A stretch of DNA of 64,000 nucleotides from CAXSEF01 sp964236585 (lineage in GTDB: Bacteria; Pseudomonadota; Alphaproteobacteria; Acetobacterales; Acetobacteraceae): positions 31,982 to 95,981 of the forward strand of contig CAXSFE010000002.1 in the NCBI GenBank assembly GCA_964236585.1, in the 5' to 3' direction. Position numbers and translations under genes: made by a program. Below are positions 62,935 through 64,000 of this stretch, in pieces (position 1 is the first letter of the stretch; every line of letters starts with the position of its first letter). The notes beneath the pieces are model-generated. The model saw only the letters and a program-made list of their open reading frames with translations, did no database searches and was not told the origin of the DNA.

Positions 62935-64000
62935 TCATTGCGCGGGCGGCGGGGGGGTGACACCCTCGGCGGCGGGTGCCATCTCGCCCGGCTTGATCGA
63001 CGCGCCGGCGACGGTGAAGCGCTGAACCTTGACCTGGCTGCGCGCCTTCTCCAGCGCCGTCTTGACCGCGTTCTGCACGAGGCTCTGGCGGATCTCGTCG
63101 TGCGCCTGGGCGAAGTCGACGGGCGGCGCGGTGCGGGTGCCGAGCACCTGGATCACGTGGTAGCCGTAGCGGGTGTGGATCGGCTCGGGGGTGAACTCGC
63201 CCTGCTTCATCGCGAAGGCCGCGGTGGAGAACTCGGGGAGCATGTCGCCCTTCTTGAACCAGCCGAGATCGCCGCCGTTCTGGGCGCCGGGGTCCTTGCT
63301 GTCCTCCTTGGCGAGCTTCTCGAAGTCGGCGCCGCCTTTGAGCTGCTTGATGATGTCCTTCGCCTTGCCCTCGTCGTCGACCAGGATGTGGCGGGCGTGG
63401 ACCTCCTCCTCGCCGGGCTTGTTGGCGTAGTCGGCGTCGTACTTGGCCTTGATCGCCTGGTCGGAGATCAGGGGCGTCACCTCGCGGGTCAGCACCGCGT
63501 TCTGCAGGGTGGTGTCCTCGGCGCGGCGCAGCTGGTCCTGGACCTCGGGCGTCTTGTCGAGGCCTTCCTTCTTGGCCTCGATCACCACGGCCTGGCGGTC
63601 GATGAGCTGGTCGAGCAGCATCGGGTAGAGCACCGGCTTCGGCATGCCGCGCAGCTGCTGCGGCAGGGACTCGGCGGCCACGGTGAGGTCCGACATCTTG
63701 ATGTCGTGGCCGTCCACGCTGGCCAGCACCGGGTCGCCGGGCGGCAGGCCGGCCAGGGTCGGCGAGCCGGGGGCGTAGGGGACCGGGCGGCCGTCCGGGC
63801 CAACCTGGGTCGCGCCGGCCTGGGCGGGCGAGGCCTCCGCGTCCGCGTCGGTGCCCTGGGCGGCGGCCTGCGCCGGGGTGGCCTGGGCCGGCGGCTTCTG
63901 GGAGGGCGGCAGCAGGGCTGCCGGCGGGGCGCCGGTCGGCGACATGGCCGCCTGGGCGGGTGCGCCCTGGGCGCCGGCGGGCGGCTTCTGGGAGGGCGGC
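62935..64000 (-). CDS. Parvulin-type peptidyl-prolyl cis-trans isomerase (5' end beyond window)
   Basis: The frame stays open to base 64000, so the N-terminus is cut off; an internal ATG at 63945 is not necessarily the start. Visible part: a Pro/Ala/Gln-rich low-complexity N-terminal region with a 90-bp period repeat (PPSQKPPA occurs twice, 30 residues apart), a SurA-type N-helix region (IDRQAVVIEAKKEGLDKTPEVQDQL) and a parvulin domain with HARHILVDDE, GGDLGWFKKGDMLPEFSTAAF and TRYGYHVIQVLG, then a disordered tail. Probably periplasmic and helps fold envelope proteins. A Sec signal would lie outside the window. Confidence 0.93.
   Translation of the reverse strand, partial: PPSQKPPAGAQGAPAQAAMSPTGAPPAALLPPSQKPPAQATPAQAAAQGTDADAEASPAQAGATQVGPDGRPVPYAPGSPTLAGLPPGDPVLASVDGHDIKMSDLTVAAESLPQQLRGMPKPVLYPMLLDQLIDRQAVVIEAKKEGLDKTPEVQDQLRRAEDTTLQNAVLTREVTPLISDQAIKAKYDADYANKPGEEEVHARHILVDDEGKAKDIIKQLKGGADFEKLAKEDSKDPGAQNGGDLGWFKKGDMLPEFSTAAFAMKQGEFTPEPIHTRYGYHVIQVLGTRTAPPVDFAQAHDEIRQSLVQNAVKTALEKARSQVKVQRFTVAGASIKPGEMAPAAEGVTPPPPAQ

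Overview
The window looks like a chromosomal segment of a high-GC, polarly flagellated alphaproteobacterium, most likely an Acetobacteraceae / Rhodospirillales relative. Reasons visible here: alphaproteobacterial marker families (UPF0262, the DUF1013/TrcR family, FliX, FlgA/FlgH/FlgI order, a CckA-like hybrid kinase behind flhB, an NdvA-type glucan exporter), an alphaproteobacterial-type GAAC-N7-GAAC SOS box before recA, a single-cysteine DksA, a shikimate kinase/dehydroquinate synthase fusion, and very GC-rich coding sequence with many GTG starts and 4-bp start/stop overlaps. No rRNA, tRNA, CRISPR array, insertion sequence or prophage was found.

Layout. 1-10 kb: end of hisZ, purA, a membrane-anchored protein-kinase-fold protein with a degenerate active site, mtnA, UPF0262 and DUF983 genes, panC and a glycosyltransferase. 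10.3-28.6 kb: flagellar block. Minus-strand units flgI-flgJ(N)-flgN and flgF-flgG-flgA-flgH each have a near-consensus sigma-54 promoter and upstream GGCA-N5-TGCC palindromes; fliX is divergent from flgI; fliL, a DUF6468-like gene, a MotE-like gene and a 1026-residue exported protein run to the right; then a speD-speE pair of different base composition; then fliP-fliO-hypothetical (minus) and flgB-flgC-fliE-fliQ-fliR-flhB plus a CckA-like kinase (plus). 30-34.5 kb: SOS-boxed recA, a deaminase, DUF3072, icd, dienelactone hydrolase. 34.7-43.4 kb: retropepsin-like lipoprotein, alaS, nucleoside deoxyribosyltransferase-like gene, purE-purK, two YdcH genes, TrcR family, small heat-shock protein with a candidate RNA thermometer, rpmE. 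43.6-64 kb: Spy-like protein, old yellow enzyme, pdxY, NdvA-like exporter, CBS protein, mscL, aroK-aroB fusion, xerD with a small membrane-protein gene, accA, an ELWxxDGT/RTX-like adhesin-type protein between two inverted AT-rich elements, a Cys-rich exported protein, CinA-like protein, GNAT-MutT fusion, argJ and a parvulin isomerase that runs off the right edge.

The most striking non-coding feature is a family of 17 intergenic elements of about 125 bp. Each is a quasi-palindrome of up to four hairpins around a CTTAAG-like centre, with hairpin stems that change on both sides together and are exchanged between copies. They usually sit flush against stop codons and are absent from the 21 kb between 13.45 and 34.56 kb. 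A second signal is a TTAA-N7-TTAG box, in the same orientation and at similar distance, in front of three genes for surface or membrane proteins. All functional statements are read from sequence motifs without database searches.
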